Of a stretch of DNA of 64,000 nt, positions 55,915-63,747 are shown one piece after another; position 1 is the stretch's first letter; the number at the start of each line of letters is the position of its first letter. This stretch comes from Clostridioides difficile_D (GTDB lineage: Bacteria > Bacillota > Clostridia > Peptostreptococcales > Peptostreptococcaceae): contig OX244046.1 in assembly GCA_945861085.1 (NCBI GenBank), positions 1,116,001 to 1,180,000 of the forward strand, read 5' to 3'. The position numbers and the translations under genes were made by a program. The notes under the pieces are model-generated. The model saw only the letters and a list, made by a program, of their open reading frames with translations. It searched no databases and was not told the DNA's origin.

Positions 55915-56604
55915 ATGAAAGTAAAGAGAAATATAAATAGAGTGGCAATAATTGTAGCTTTAAATCTTAGTTTAGCATTGATGGTAGGATGTATGTCTCC
56001 TGTATCTGATAAGAACTTAAGTAGCTCAGAACAAATTAGTAAAGATTCATTAAAAGAACAAGTTGAAGATAAAAAAGATGAATCTATTGAGCTATTTAAT
56101 AATTACTCACAAAAAATTAATGATGTGAAAGGTAGAGAAGAAGTAAAAAAAGATTTATCTCAAAGATTTTCGAAAGCTATAATAGACAGTGGTTATAGTA
56201 TTACTGACTCAAAATCAGATGGTAGTTTTGTGGTATCTATAAATGGTGCTGAAAAACCACCTGAAAAAAATATTAGAAGTTTATTCTATTCTATGTCTGA
56301 AGACGATAAAGAAGGAAAAGTAACAATAAACATTCTCTGTGCTAAAGAGTATCCAGAAGATGATAAGTTATCTGAGAGTGATAAATATATTAAATTTATA
56401 TATAATTTATTTAAGTCATTGACTAATACGAACTTAACTGAGAAAGAAATTTTTTCTATGGTTGAAGAAGACTTTAATAAGGGAGTAGGTGTTGTAGAGC
56501 TTCCTTATATGAAGGATATACATGTTGAAGTTAACAAAGTTAAACAATCAACTAAGGTTTTAAAACTAAGTCTAGTATACAAATTTGATATTTCAAATCG
56601 TTAG
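55915..56604 (+). CDS. Putative lipoprotein, unknown function
   Basis: 229 residues. The signal peptide MKVKRNINRVAIIVALNLSLALMVGC ends in lipobox LMVGC with Cys26. The mature part starts Met-Ser-Pro and a Ser/Lys/Glu-rich linker; the rest is soluble and shows no motif I recognise. GGGAGG lies about 8 bases before ATG 55915; an in-frame ATG at 55897 precedes it and lacks a site. It follows the two-component genes and may be a target of them. Confidence 0.68.
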   Translation: MKVKRNINRVAIIVALNLSLALMVGCMSPVSDKNLSSSEQISKDSLKEQVEDKKDESIELFNNYSQKINDVKGREEVKKDLSQRFSKAIIDSGYSITDSKSDGSFVVSINGAEKPPEKNIRSLFYSMSEDDKEGKVTINILCAKEYPEDDKLSESDKYIKFIYNLFKSLTNTNLTEKEIFSMVEEDFNKGVGVVELPYMKDIHVEVNKVKQSTKVLKLSLVYKFDISNR

Positions 56605-56733
56605 TATATTAGAAATAACTATAACAATATAGAAAATATATCATAGAAAATTTTTTTAGACTTTATAAATTTAACAAAAAAAGTATTAGTATATAGGTGT
56701 TCAAGGTAGATGAAAAAAAATAAGTTATTTTGC

Positions 56734-56762
56734 TTCCATTTTATGCTAAAGGACAGTATAAT
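56734..56762 (+). promoter_or_regulatory. Promoter of the glycyl radical enzyme gene
   Basis: TATAAT at 56757-56762 with TTCCAT 17 bases upstream (56734). The -35 is poor, which suits a regulated promoter. Transcription would start near 56769, on the edge of the palindrome. Confidence 0.55.
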
Positions 56763-56771
56763 ATAATTAAA

Positions 56772-56787
56772 GTATGTTATAACATAC
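56772..56787. promoter_or_regulatory. Perfect 16-bp palindrome, candidate operator
   Basis: GTATGTTATAACATAC is a perfect inverted repeat lying about 10 bases after the TATAAT, over the start of transcription. It is the size expected of a dimeric HTH regulator such as the HTH-cupin protein encoded at 62001. Confidence 0.65.
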
Positions 56788-56825
56788 AAAAATATAGTAT
56801 ATGTTTATCCAAAGGGGGATTTTAA

Positions 56826-59198
56826 ATGAGTCAAACTAATAGAATAGAAGCATTTAGACAAGAATATATTAATTCTAAACCTATGATATGTTGTGAAAGG
56901 GCTAGAATTTTTACAGAATCACATAAAAAAACTGAAGGAGAAGCTATATGTATAAGAAGAGCTAAAGCTTTTTTGGAAACATGTAAAGAACTTCCTATAA
57001 AAATTTTTGAAAATGAATTAATTGTGGGTACAGCAGGGAAATTTAGAAGAACAGGGATATTGACACCAGAATTTTCTTGGCAATGGGTAGACAAAGAAAT
57101 GGATACTTTTGATAAAAGAACTCAAGACCCATATGTAATATCAAAAGAACAAATAGAATTTATAAGAAAGGAAATATTTCCATATTGGAAGGGAAAATCT
57201 TTGGAAGAAGTTTTTTTAGCAAGAATTCCAGAAGACACAGCTAAGATATTAGTAGATACAGGTATAATAGATAATGATTCTAAGTGGAGACAGGCAGTAG
57301 GTGAAGTAACACCAGATTATCAAGATATACTGTTTGTGAAAGGATATAAAGGGATTAAAGAAGATGCAGATAAAAAAATAGAAGAGTTAGATATATCAAT
57401 TTCAGAAAATATTGAAAAAATAGACTTTTACAAATCTGTTTCTATAGTTGCAGAGGGTATTATGACATTGGCAAAAAGATATTCAAATCTTGCAAAAGAG
57501 ATGAGCGAACAAGAGACAGATGAAAAGAGAAAGTTAGAACTTATAAAAATTTCAGAGATATGTATGAATGTACCAGCAAATCCGCCAACTAATTTTTATG
57601 AAGCAATACAATTTGTATGGTTTGTTCAACTAGGTGGTATTCTATCAGAAAATCCATTAGCATTAAATTTAGGTAGATTTGACCAATATATGTATCCATA
57701 TTATGAAAATGATGTTAAAGAAGGTAAAATAACTGAATCAGAAGCTCAGGAATTGATAGAAGCCCTTTGGATTAAGTTATCAGAATGGGTATGGACTATA
57801 TCAGCAAATACAGCAAATTATTTTGCAGGATATAATCAATTCCAAAATCTTACTGTTGGTGGTAAAAAGAGAAATGGTACTGATGGGACGAATGATATCT
57901 CATATATGTGTTTAAAAGCTACAGAAAGTGTAAAAACTCATCAGCCAGGGTTAAGTGTTAGAGTAAGTCAAGGAGCACCAGATAATTTCGTTATGGCAGT
58001 TGCTAAATTAGTAAAACAAGGTACTGGTTTTCCTGCTATACACAGTGATAGTGCAGGTGCACAAATGTTACTACAAGATGGATATGATGCAGAAGATGCT
58101 AGAGATTGGAGTAACTGTGGTTGTGTAGTACCTCATTTTAGAAAAACAGGACAGTGGACTTCAGCTGTAAACATCAATTTTGCAGTAGCTTTAGAATATG
58201 CTATGAATGAAGGTAAGAGTAGATTAACTGGAGAAAAAATGGGGCTAGATACAAAAAATATCACAGAATTTACTTCTTTTGAAGAAGTTAAGGGTGAGTT
58301 TTTAAAGCAATTAGCATATCTTATCAAGAATTCTGTTATAGGAACTACTGTTGCTCAACAAATTCATAAAGAAATGGTACCAAGACCGTTTTTATCTACT
58401 TGTGTAGATGGATGTCTGGATAAGGGGACTGACTTAAGTAAAGGGGGAGCAAAATATAATATAGGACCTGTATTAACTGGTATAGGGTTAGGTGTGGTTT
58501 CAAATTCATTAGCAGCTATAAAGAAACTAGTATTTGAAGATAAGGTTACTACACTGGAAGAGTTAACAAAAGCACTAAATAATGATTGGGAAGGTTATGA
58601 AGAGTTAAGAAAACTTGCATTAGATGTTCCTAAGTATGGAAATGATAATGATTATGTAGACTCATTAGCAATTGAAGTTTCTGATTTTTATTATACTGAA
58701 ACTAGAAAATACAAGGATATATTTGGTTCTAAATTTAATAGTGCATTTATGGGAATATCAAACTATGTACCAACTGGAAAAATTGTAGGTGCAACTCCAT
58801 GTGGAAGAAAAGCAACAAAACCTTTGACAGAGGGAGTTTCTCCATTTGTTGGTACTGATACAACAAGCCCACTAGCAGCTATGAAATCTGCATCAAAAAT
58901 AAATCATGATGTTCATACTGGTGGAACACTTCTAAATTTAAGACTTAATCAAGATTTAATAGAAACAGAAAGAGGGCTTAGAAATCTAACGTCTATGGTT
59001 AAATCATACTTTGCTTTAGGAGGATTCCATGTGCAATTTAATACAATAGCAAATGACATTCTATTAAAGGCTCAAGAAAATCCAGAGGAATATAAAGATT
59101 TATTAGTGAGGGTTGCTGGATATAGTACTCAATTTGTTAATTTATCAAGAGAAATGCAAGATGCTATAATAGCTAGAAATTCACATAGTAATTTTTAA
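56826..59198 (+). CDS. Glycyl radical enzyme of unassigned substrate (PFL-like/pyruvate formate-lyase superfamily)
   Basis: A 790-residue anaerobic radical enzyme. The C-terminal glycyl radical motif is RVAGYS, with Gly765. The active-site loop is NCGCVVPHF with Cys433 as the thiyl-radical residue. In the diol-dehydratase, CutC, HypD and arylacetate-decarboxylase groups this motif is GC-x-E-P, but here residue 435 is Val, so the base glutamate is missing. It has a second Cys at 431, two residues away rather than adjacent as in true PFL. AAGGGGGA precedes the ATG. The activase gene follows 14 bases on. A substrate cannot be named; annotation as formate acetyltransferase would be unsafe. Confidence 0.88.
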   Translation: MSQTNRIEAFRQEYINSKPMICCERARIFTESHKKTEGEAICIRRAKAFLETCKELPIKIFENELIVGTAGKFRRTGILTPEFSWQWVDKEMDTFDKRTQDPYVISKEQIEFIRKEIFPYWKGKSLEEVFLARIPEDTAKILVDTGIIDNDSKWRQAVGEVTPDYQDILFVKGYKGIKEDADKKIEELDISISENIEKIDFYKSVSIVAEGIMTLAKRYSNLAKEMSEQETDEKRKLELIKISEICMNVPANPPTNFYEAIQFVWFVQLGGILSENPLALNLGRFDQYMYPYYENDVKEGKITESEAQELIEALWIKLSEWVWTISANTANYFAGYNQFQNLTVGGKKRNGTDGTNDISYMCLKATESVKTHQPGLSVRVSQGAPDNFVMAVAKLVKQGTGFPAIHSDSAGAQMLLQDGYDAEDARDWSNCGCVVPHFRKTGQWTSAVNINFAVALEYAMNEGKSRLTGEKMGLDTKNITEFTSFEEVKGEFLKQLAYLIKNSVIGTTVAQQIHKEMVPRPFLSTCVDGCLDKGTDLSKGGAKYNIGPVLTGIGLGVVSNSLAAIKKLVFEDKVTTLEELTKALNNDWEGYEELRKLALDVPKYGNDNDYVDSLAIEVSDFYYTETRKYKDIFGSKFNSAFMGISNYVPTGKIVGATPCGRKATKPLTEGVSPFVGTDTTSPLAAMKSASKINHDVHTGGTLLNLRLNQDLIETERGLRNLTSMVKSYFALGGFHVQFNTIANDILLKAQENPEEYKDLLVRVAGYSTQFVNLSREMQDAIIARNSHSNF

Positions 59199-59212
59199 TT
59201 ATGAGGTAGATT

Positions 59213-59440
59213 ATGAGTAGAAAAGGTAGAGTTGTAAAAGTACAACATTTTTCAGTAAATGATGGAGATGGAATAAGGACTACTATATTTTTAGAAGGAT
59301 GTAAATTAAAATGTAAGTGGTGCTCTAATCCAGATTCATGGAGCAATATAGTAAAGCTAGGTGTTATGAAGGATAAATGTGTATCTTGCAATAGGTGTAT
59401 AGATGTTTGTCACCAAAATATAAGTTCACTATTTGATTAA
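59213..59440 (+). CDS. Glycyl radical enzyme activating protein, exon 1 (interrupted by IStron)
   Basis: The 5' part of a radical-SAM activase. It carries the SAM cluster motif GCKLKCKWC (CX3CX2C), then the first ferredoxin-like cluster CVSCNRCIDVC. ATG 59213 has GAGG 7 bases upstream. Coding sequence ends at Asp75 (GAT 59435-59437); the TAA at 59438 is the first codon of the inserted element. Splicing to 61310 restores a single 298-residue frame. If unspliced, this yields a 75-residue fragment lacking most of the radical-SAM barrel. Confidence 0.85.
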   Translation: MSRKGRVVKVQHFSVNDGDGIRTTIFLEGCKLKCKWCSNPDSWSNIVKLGVMKDKCVSCNRCIDVCHQNISSLFD

Positions 59441-59895
59441 AAAATAGCTATGCACACTTGTGACTTTAGTCATGAGTTAGTAGCTAAAATAGTCAGCATA
59501 TAGGGAAACTTATATGTAGAGATAGGATAGAACCTATCCAATACTACTTGAATTGCTAAAAACCCCTAAAGCTAACCAAACTAAAACATAAGGATGAAAT
59601 AAACCTAAGTGTGAAAGTTACGAAAGTAGAAAAAATTGGTTAGATGGTATAAGGTTAAACCCTAAGTACTTTAAAATGGGCAATCAGCAGGTAAGCTCCG
59701 AATAGGAGAAACTTCAACGACTATTCCTCTTGAGGGAAGTACACTACAAGCTATCGGTAGTGGAAGTGGGTAGACCTTAACGGATAATGCCGAAGGATAA
59801 GATATAGTCTGTGCTTGCATGAAAGTGTAAGAAGTTCATAAGAGAACTGCATAGGTAGTAGCGAACTTATGTGAACGACAACCTCAAAAATGATA
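59438..59895 (+). ncRNA. Group I intron catalytic core of the IStron
   Basis: The conserved elements of a group I ribozyme appear in order: P-like AATTGCTAAAAACCCC (59551), Q-like AATCAGCAGG (59682), R-like TTCAACGACTATTCC (59713) and S-like AAGATATAGTCTG (59799). The 3' splice-site part lies beyond tnpB, at 61190-61309, so the ribozyme is split by the ORF. A helix joins TACGGTTCTTGCATA (59908-59922) with TATGTAAGAACCGTA (61189-61203), placing tnpB in a peripheral loop. Confidence 0.8.
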
Positions 59896-60076
59896 AAAGT
59901 TAGGACTTACGGTTCTTGCATATGTTATTTAAAAATAAATATAAAAACCTTCGAAATAATTGTTTTAAATAATTACGTTTGTTAATATTATAATGGGTGA
60001 TGAAAAATGGAAGTGACTCATGGTAAAGATATATATATTAATAATCAGAAAAAACAATTAAAGTGAGGTGATAGTA

Positions 60077-61186
60077 GTGGAAAAGGCATATAAATTTAGA
60101 ATGTATCCAAATAAAAAACAGCAAGAGTTAATTAACAAAACTTTTGGATGTTGTAGATTTGTATATAATAAATACCTTGCTAAAAGAATAGAAGTTTATA
60201 AAAACAATAAAGAAACTTTTACTTATAAACAGTGCAGTTCTGATTTGACCAATTTAAAAAAAGAATTAAAGTGGCTTAAAGAACCTGACAAATTTTCACT
60301 ACAAAACGCCTTAAAAGATTTAGATAATGCATATGAAAAATTCTTTAAAAAAAAGGCAGGATTTCCTAAATTTAAATCAAAGAAAATTAATAGGTTTTCA
60401 TATAAAACTAACTTTACAAATGGAAACATTATGTATTGTGGTCAACATATAAAACTACCTAAACTTGGTATGGTTAAGGTAAGGGATAAACAAGTCCCTA
60501 AAGGTAGAATACTTAATGCTACTATATCTAAAGAACCAAGTGGTAGATATTATGTATCATTATGTTGTACTGATGTAGATACTGAAGTATTTGAAAATAC
60601 TAACAATCAGATAGGTTTAGATTTAGGAATTAAAGAATTTTGTATCTCAAATTGTGGAGAATTTATAGAAAATCCGAAGTATCTTAAGAAGTCATTAAGC
60701 AAACTTGCTAAATTACAAAGAAAATTATCGAGAAAAACAATCGGTAGTTTAAATAGAAATAAAGCAAGATTAAAAGTTGCAAGACTTCAAGAACATATAG
60801 CCAATCAAAGAAATGATTTTCTACAAAAACTATCTACTAAATTTATAAAAGAGAATGATATTATTTGCATAGAAGATTTACAAGTAAAGAATATGATTAG
60901 AAATCGTAAACTATCTCGCTTAATTTCTGATGTGTCATGGTCAGAGTTTATTCGTCAATTAAAATACAAGGCTACTTGGCATGGTAGACAAATTGTAAAG
61001 GTAGGTAAATTCTTTGCAAGTTCACAAATATGCAATAAATGTGGGTATAAAAACGAGGAAGTTAATGACTTAAATGTAAGAGAATGGATTTGTCCTAGTT
61101 GTAATGAAATTCACGATAGAGATATAAATGCAAGTATAAATATATTAAAAGAAGGGTTAAGACTAATAACAATTCAAAATAAATAA
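60077..61186 (+). CDS. tnpB: TnpB RNA-guided nuclease of the IStron
   Basis: 369 residues when started at GTG 60077 (GAGGTGAT lies 5 bases before; the GTG at 60068 overlaps that site). The N-terminal KAYKFRMYPNKKQQ and the helical region are typical. The RuvC triad is intact: Asp182 (GLDLGIKEF), Glu266 (CIEDLQ) and Asp349 (DRDINASINIL). A zinc finger CNKCGY...CPSC is also whole. TnpB uses an omega RNA from the element's 3' end to cut sites carrying the target motif, helping the element to be retained. No frameshift or stop is seen. It ends 3 bases before the right-end helix. Confidence 0.93.
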   Translation: MEKAYKFRMYPNKKQQELINKTFGCCRFVYNKYLAKRIEVYKNNKETFTYKQCSSDLTNLKKELKWLKEPDKFSLQNALKDLDNAYEKFFKKKAGFPKFKSKKINRFSYKTNFTNGNIMYCGQHIKLPKLGMVKVRDKQVPKGRILNATISKEPSGRYYVSLCCTDVDTEVFENTNNQIGLDLGIKEFCISNCGEFIENPKYLKKSLSKLAKLQRKLSRKTIGSLNRNKARLKVARLQEHIANQRNDFLQKLSTKFIKENDIICIEDLQVKNMIRNRKLSRLISDVSWSEFIRQLKYKATWHGRQIVKVGKFFASSQICNKCGYKNEEVNDLNVREWICPSCNEIHDRDINASINILKEGLRLITIQNK

Positions 61187-61309
61187 CTTATGTAAGAACC
61201 GTAGGAACTATGGGGATAGCCTGTGGAGAATTAGTAAGACATATTTTAGTATGCAAAATTCTATGAAGCAGGAACCCTGTGACTTTAGTCATGGGAGGTT
61301 CAGAGAACG
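61187..61309 (+). ncRNA. IStron right end, candidate omega RNA scaffold and intron 3' end
   Basis: From the tnpB stop to the element end. It contains the helix arm pairing with 59908-59922, a short GACTTTAGTC hairpin segment, and the terminal GGTTCAGAGAACG. In TnpB systems this region is the guide scaffold; the guide would be the adjoining exon, 61310 onward (CAAATAAACAATAAAT). The same bases also have to fold for 3' splicing. Confidence 0.6.
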
Positions 61310-61981
61310 CAAATAAACAATAAATGTGATTTATGTGGAGAATGTGTTAAAGCATGCCTTAAAGATGCTATATGTATAATGACCGAAGAAATGAGTGTTG
61401 AAGAAATAGTAAAGGAAGTTGAAAAAGATTTTATATTTTTCTTTGAATCTAATGGAGGGGTAACTTTTTCTGGAGGAGAACCCACACTTCAGATTGATTT
61501 TTTAAGAGAATTAGTTGATGTTTTTTATGATAAAGGTATAAATATAGCAATTGAAACTTGTGGATATTTTGATTGGAATAAAGTAAATGATGTATTTGAG
61601 AAAATAGACCATATATTTGTAGATATAAAATCTATGGATGATAATATTCATAAAGAATATACAGGAGTAAGCAATAAAATTATATTAGATAATATATGTA
61701 GGCTTTCAAATCTGAATAAATCTATGGTTATAAGAGTACCAATTATCTATGGAGTAAATGATAGTGAAGAAAACATAAGAAATACTGCATTATTTGTAAA
61801 ACAGAATGTTCAAGGAGGAAAGATGGAATTACTCCCATATCATAAGTTTGGAATTGATAAATATAAGGCATTAGGACTTGAAGATTATATATATGAATTT
61901 GATGAAATTTGTAACAATCATATGTTAAAATTAAAAGAGATAGTAGAACTTACAGGAGTAAAAATCATAGAATACAAATAG
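61310..61981 (+). CDS. Glycyl radical enzyme activating protein, exon 2
   Basis: Continues the activase in the frame of exon 1: QINNK, then the second ferredoxin-like cluster CDLCGECVKAC, then the radical-SAM barrel (GGVTFSGGEPTLQIDFL, TCGYFDW, DIKSMD, RVPIIYGVND). Joined to exon 1 it gives 298 residues, normal for glycyl radical activases with two extra 4Fe-4S clusters. From the first internal ATG at 61379 it would make a 200-residue protein with no SAM cluster, which could not work. The downstream regulator starts 19 bases later. Confidence 0.85.
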   Translation, partial: QINNKCDLCGECVKACLKDAICIMTEEMSVEEIVKEVEKDFIFFFESNGGVTFSGGEPTLQIDFLRELVDVFYDKGINIAIETCGYFDWNKVNDVFEKIDHIFVDIKSMDDNIHKEYTGVSNKIILDNICRLSNLNKSMVIRVPIIYGVNDSEENIRNTALFVKQNVQGGKMELLPYHKFGIDKYKALGLEDYIYEFDEICNNHMLKLKEIVELTGVKIIEYK

Positions 61982-62000
61982 CTATCAGGAGGATTTTAAC

Positions 62001-62552
62001 ATGGATAATAAATTTCCTAATGTAGGAGAAAATTTAAGGTTATTGAGACAAGAAATGGGCCTAAGTTTAGATAAAGCCTCGAAGATGACAGGAGTTAGTA
62101 AAGCAATGCTTGGCCAGATTGAGAGAGGTGAATCGAGTCCAACAGTATCTACCTTATGGAAAATTTCATCTGGATTTAAAATAAATTTTACTACACTATT
62201 AAATGAAAATACAAATACTTATGAAGTTATAAAAAAAGAAGAAGTAGAGCCTATTATTGAACAAAAAGGGAATATGAAGTTATATCCAATATTTCCTTTC
62301 AGTCCTCAGAGAAGGTTTGAACTTTTTATAATTGAGCTTGAAGAAAATTGCACTCATGTTTCATCTACACATAGTCATGTTTTAGAAGAGTATGTACTTG
62401 TGATAGAAGGGAAACTTGACCTTAATGTAAATGGGAAAACTTATATTTTAGAGTCTGGACATTCTATTAGGTTTGATGGAACGTTAGAACATGTATATAA
62501 AAATTTAAATAAAGGGAAAACTATATTTCATAATATAGAAGTTTATAGATAA
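62001..62552 (+). CDS. HTH-cupin transcriptional regulator (XRE family)
   Basis: 183 residues: an N-terminal HTH (about 10-65, LRLLRQEMGLSLDKASKMTGVSKAMLGQIERGESSPTVSTL) and a C-terminal cupin (about 100-180, HVSSTHSHVLEEYVLVIEGKLDLNV). This family senses small metabolites and controls catabolic genes. CAGGAGG precedes the ATG. It closes the glycyl radical operon and is the obvious candidate to bind the palindrome at 56772. The effector is not known. Confidence 0.88.
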   Translation: MDNKFPNVGENLRLLRQEMGLSLDKASKMTGVSKAMLGQIERGESSPTVSTLWKISSGFKINFTTLLNENTNTYEVIKKEEVEPIIEQKGNMKLYPIFPFSPQRRFELFIIELEENCTHVSSTHSHVLEEYVLVIEGKLDLNVNGKTYILESGHSIRFDGTLEHVYKNLNKGKTIFHNIEVYR

Positions 62553-62558
62553 TTTTAT

Positions 62559-62612
62559 AGTTATCCTTTTCTAAAATAAATGACAATTTTAGAAAAGGAT
62601 AACTTATTTTTA
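62559..62612 (+). terminator. Terminator of the glycyl radical operon
   Basis: AGTTATCCTTTTCTAAAA (62559-62576) pairs perfectly with TTTTAGAAAAGGATAACT (62587-62604), followed by TATTTTTAT. Confidence 0.92.
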
Positions 62613-62715
62613 TAATGTCGAAAAGATTTATATATATGTGCTGATGTTATTGTTTTAAAAAAAACATAAAAGCATTATAATAATATTAATAAAATAGAAT
62701 AAAGAGGAAGATAAT

Positions 62716-63588
62716 ATGATTATAAAGATTTTATTGACAGTATTAGTATTAGCATTATTGTATATTCTGTATAAGTATGAAACTCAAAATATAGAAACGA
62801 CAGAATATACTATTTTCAACAAGAAGATTCCAAAAGAATTTGATGACTTTAAAATAGTTCAAGTGAGTGATTTACATAATAAGATGTTTGATAAAAATAA
62901 TAATAAGATATTGATAGATAAAATTGAGTCATTAAATCCAGATGTTATATTTATAACAGGAGATTTAGTTGATGGAGAAAATAAAAATTTTCAAGTTGCA
63001 TTAGATTTAATAGATAATTTGGTAGAAAAATATGAAGTATACCATATAATTGGAAATCATGAACAAAAATCTTTGATAAAAAAGTACAAGCATCTATATA
63101 AAGGTTATTTTAAGGAGTTATATTCAAAGAAAATAATAAATATGGAAAATGAATCTGTAAGAATATATAGAGGAGATAGTTATCTTAATTTATATGGTTT
63201 AATTATACCGTTGGAATGCTATCCATATTTTTTTGCTAATAATAAAAAGTTAGAATTAAGTGACAATTTTATAGAAGATAATCTGGGTAAAGTAAATGAA
63301 AATGAATATAATATACTTTTAGCTCATACACCATTTTTCTTTGAAAAATATGCAAAATGGGGAGCAGATTTAGTTTTAGCTGGACATGTTCATGGTGGCA
63401 TAATAAGAATACCTTTTATTGGAGGTGTATTATCTCCAAATAGAGAATTCTTTCCTAAATATGATTGGGGAAAATATGAAAAAGATAATAGCACTATGAT
63501 TTTAAATAAGGGCTTAGGAGGTTCAAAAGTTCTAATTAGACTTAATTGTAAACCAGAAATAGTTAAGATTATATTGAAGTCTAATTAG
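62716..63588 (+). CDS. Membrane-anchored metallophosphoesterase (YaeI/YkuE-like)
   Basis: 290 residues. A single N-terminal membrane helix (about 2-20) is followed by a calcineurin-like phosphoesterase with VSDLHN near 52, ITGDLVDG near 79, IIGNHEQ near 113, LAHTP near 211 and AGHVHGGIIRIPFIGG near 226-241. The YkuE/LpxH-like group acts on lipids or nucleotides on the cell surface or membrane face; the substrate is unknown. AGAGGAAG precedes the ATG. A single-gene unit. Confidence 0.88.
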   Translation: MIIKILLTVLVLALLYILYKYETQNIETTEYTIFNKKIPKEFDDFKIVQVSDLHNKMFDKNNNKILIDKIESLNPDVIFITGDLVDGENKNFQVALDLIDNLVEKYEVYHIIGNHEQKSLIKKYKHLYKGYFKELYSKKIINMENESVRIYRGDSYLNLYGLIIPLECYPYFFANNKKLELSDNFIEDNLGKVNENEYNILLAHTPFFFEKYAKWGADLVLAGHVHGGIIRIPFIGGVLSPNREFFPKYDWGKYEKDNSTMILNKGLGGSKVLIRLNCKPEIVKIILKSN

Positions 63589-63747
63589 TAAGACTTTGCA
63601 TATAAACATCAATAACATATAAATAAAGTTGATGTGAAATCCAGTTAAACATGTATAATGACCAATTTTGAATAATTGTTGAATTAATAAAAATAAAGTG
63701 CTATTTTTAGCATAGAATGTTTAAAATATGGGGGGTAGTAAAAAATC

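Larger units (their letters stand above)
59438..61309 (+). mobile_element. IStron (group I intron fused to an IS200/IS605-type element, CdISt1-like)
   Basis: 1,872 bases inserted immediately after TTGAT (59433-59437), the known IStron target pentamer. The 5' part holds a group I intron core, the middle a tnpB gene, and the 3' part an end sequence finishing TTCAGAGAACG, whose last G would be the intron's omega G. GTGACTTTAGTCATG occurs near both ends (59460-59474 and 61279-61293). No complete tnpA is present, so it depends on transposase from another copy. The length is a multiple of three and the flanking exons share a frame. Boundaries are inferred from target, omega G and frame. Confidence 0.85.

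Noticed and set aside
56826..59198. Pyruvate formate-lyase
   Set aside because: The adjacent Cys-Cys active site of PFL is absent, and the rest resembles the broader dehydratase/lyase group.
59438..59880. Riboswitch or tRNA-like RNA in the gap after the activase fragment
   Set aside because: The ordered P, Q, R and S elements fit a group I intron, and the location fits an IStron.
61379..61981. Independent 200-residue radical-SAM gene
   Set aside because: It lacks the SAM cluster cysteines; the frame continues upstream to 61310 and completes exon 1.
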